The position numbers and the translations under genes are program-made. From Collinsella aerofaciens (GTDB taxonomy: Bacteria > Actinomycetota > Coriobacteriia > Coriobacteriales > Coriobacteriaceae), in contig RKAY01000151.1 of NCBI GenBank assembly GCA_014846205.1, forward strand, positions 1 to 22,107: a stretch of DNA of 22,107 bases, in the 5' to 3' direction. How positions within the stretch are numbered: the first letter of the stretch is position 1; each line of letters starts with the position of its first letter. Under the pieces are notes generated by a model. It made no database searches and was not told the DNA's origin. It saw nothing but the letters and a program-made list of their open reading frames with translations. Shown one piece after another: positions 21,766 through 22,107 of the stretch.

Positions 21766-22107
21766 GTGGTTAAGGCACTCAAGATTGAGATATTCGTGCT
21801 ATGCATGATTGTTCTTATCGGGCTTGCCGTGCGAAGTCGTCGTTCCTTGTTCTCGAGCACCCAGCAGCTCTTGTTTAGCATGCTTGGCTACACCTCTGCC
21901 GCGTACATATTATTCGATATGATCTGGACGCTTTCGGACGGTGCGAGCGGCACGTTGGGCATTGCCGCCAACTGGATTTCCAACGCGGTTTCGTTTTCGC
22001 TCTTTGCCATCGCGTGTCTCATTTGGTTTATCTATTCCGAGACGGTGCAGGGTTCTCGCCTTTTGACCTCGCGCTATAGGGTGGTGCTTGTAGCGTTGCC
22101 TACGGCT
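21766..22107 (+). CDS. Polytopic membrane protein, N-terminal part (cut by window end)
   Basis: At least 114 codons are open to the end of the window. The translation starts MVKALKIEIFVLCMIVLIGL and shows three full hydrophobic segments, with a fourth beginning at RVVLVALPTA. The text VRSRRSLFSSTQQ between segments one and two, and WFIYSETVQGSRLL before segment four, resemble N-terminal membrane sensor regions of coriobacterial diguanylate-cyclase or kinase-type proteins; this is recalled and unproven. GTG at 21766 was preferred because GAAGGG lies about 10 bases upstream. In-frame ATG (21718) and TTG (21748) have no proper ribosome binding site. The output domain lies beyond the window, so function cannot be given. 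Confidence 0.6.
   Translation, partial: MVKALKIEIFVLCMIVLIGLAVRSRRSLFSSTQQLLFSMLGYTSAAYILFDMIWTLSDGASGTLGIAANWISNAVSFSLFAIACLIWFIYSETVQGSRLLTSRYRVVLVALPTA

Noticed and set aside
21756..21830. tRNA-like D-arm text (GTCTAGTGGTTAAGGC)
   Set aside because: The D stem does not pair properly, and no acceptor stem, anticodon stem or GTTCGAATC-type T arm follows. The region reads better as the start of a membrane protein.

Overview
The window looks like chromosome of a high-GC, Gram-positive gut anaerobe of the Coriobacteriia, most likely Collinsella or a close relative. This is inferred from gene content and base/codon use: an Elp3-type tRNA enzyme, a ferredoxin-fused EtfA beside a lactate-dehydrogenase-type flavoprotein, a LAxTG-type wall-anchored peptide, AzlCD and KdgT transporters, and frequent GTG starts. 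No rRNA, tRNA, CRISPR array, insertion sequence or phage gene was seen. Codon use is even across the window, so nothing marks a recent insertion.

Layout. (1) 142-1754 (+): a membrane-tethered XRE regulator translationally coupled to a DUF4097 surface protein, closed by a hairpin terminator. (2) 1857-4640 (+): an Elp3-like radical SAM/GNAT enzyme, apparently leaderless, followed directly by a membrane-anchored spermidine-synthase-fold protein. (3) A nested, probably bidirectional terminator at 4655-4740. (4) 10359-4742 (-): a three-gene operon of a TerB-N/TerB-C protein, a BrxD-like P-loop ATPase and a BrxHI/Lhr-like helicase, with a large hairpin between the last two genes. A DUF554 membrane protein lies upstream on the same strand. 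(5) 14491-11273 (-): five tightly packed genes for a small nuclease-fold-like protein, a single-pass membrane protein, a secreted beta-rich protein, a tiny LAQTGD wall-anchored peptide and a 473-residue secreted protein. (6) A 344-base divergent intergenic region. (7) 14836-18461 (+): an FAD-linked lactate-type dehydrogenase with EtfB and ferredoxin-fused EtfA. (8) 19270-18458 (-): an HD-domain phosphohydrolase sharing its stop tetranucleotide CTAG with etfA. (9) 19408-20413 (+): azlC-azlD. (10) 20555-21577 (+): a KdgT-type permease with an inverted repeat in its leader and a two-tier terminator. (11) From 21766 (+): the start of a multi-pass membrane protein cut by the window edge.

The two most interesting units are the TerB/BrxD/BrxHI triad and the five-gene surface cluster. 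The triad resembles a minimal BREX-related DNA-processing or defence system without the PglX methyltransferase, PglZ or BrxC. The domain families are known, but I know of no experimental role for this exact trio. The five surface-cluster products look like parts of one cell-surface assembly of unknown function. The dehydrogenase-Etf operon is consistent with flavin-based electron confurcation, coupling lactate (or another 2-hydroxyacid) oxidation to NAD+ with reduced ferredoxin as co-reductant.
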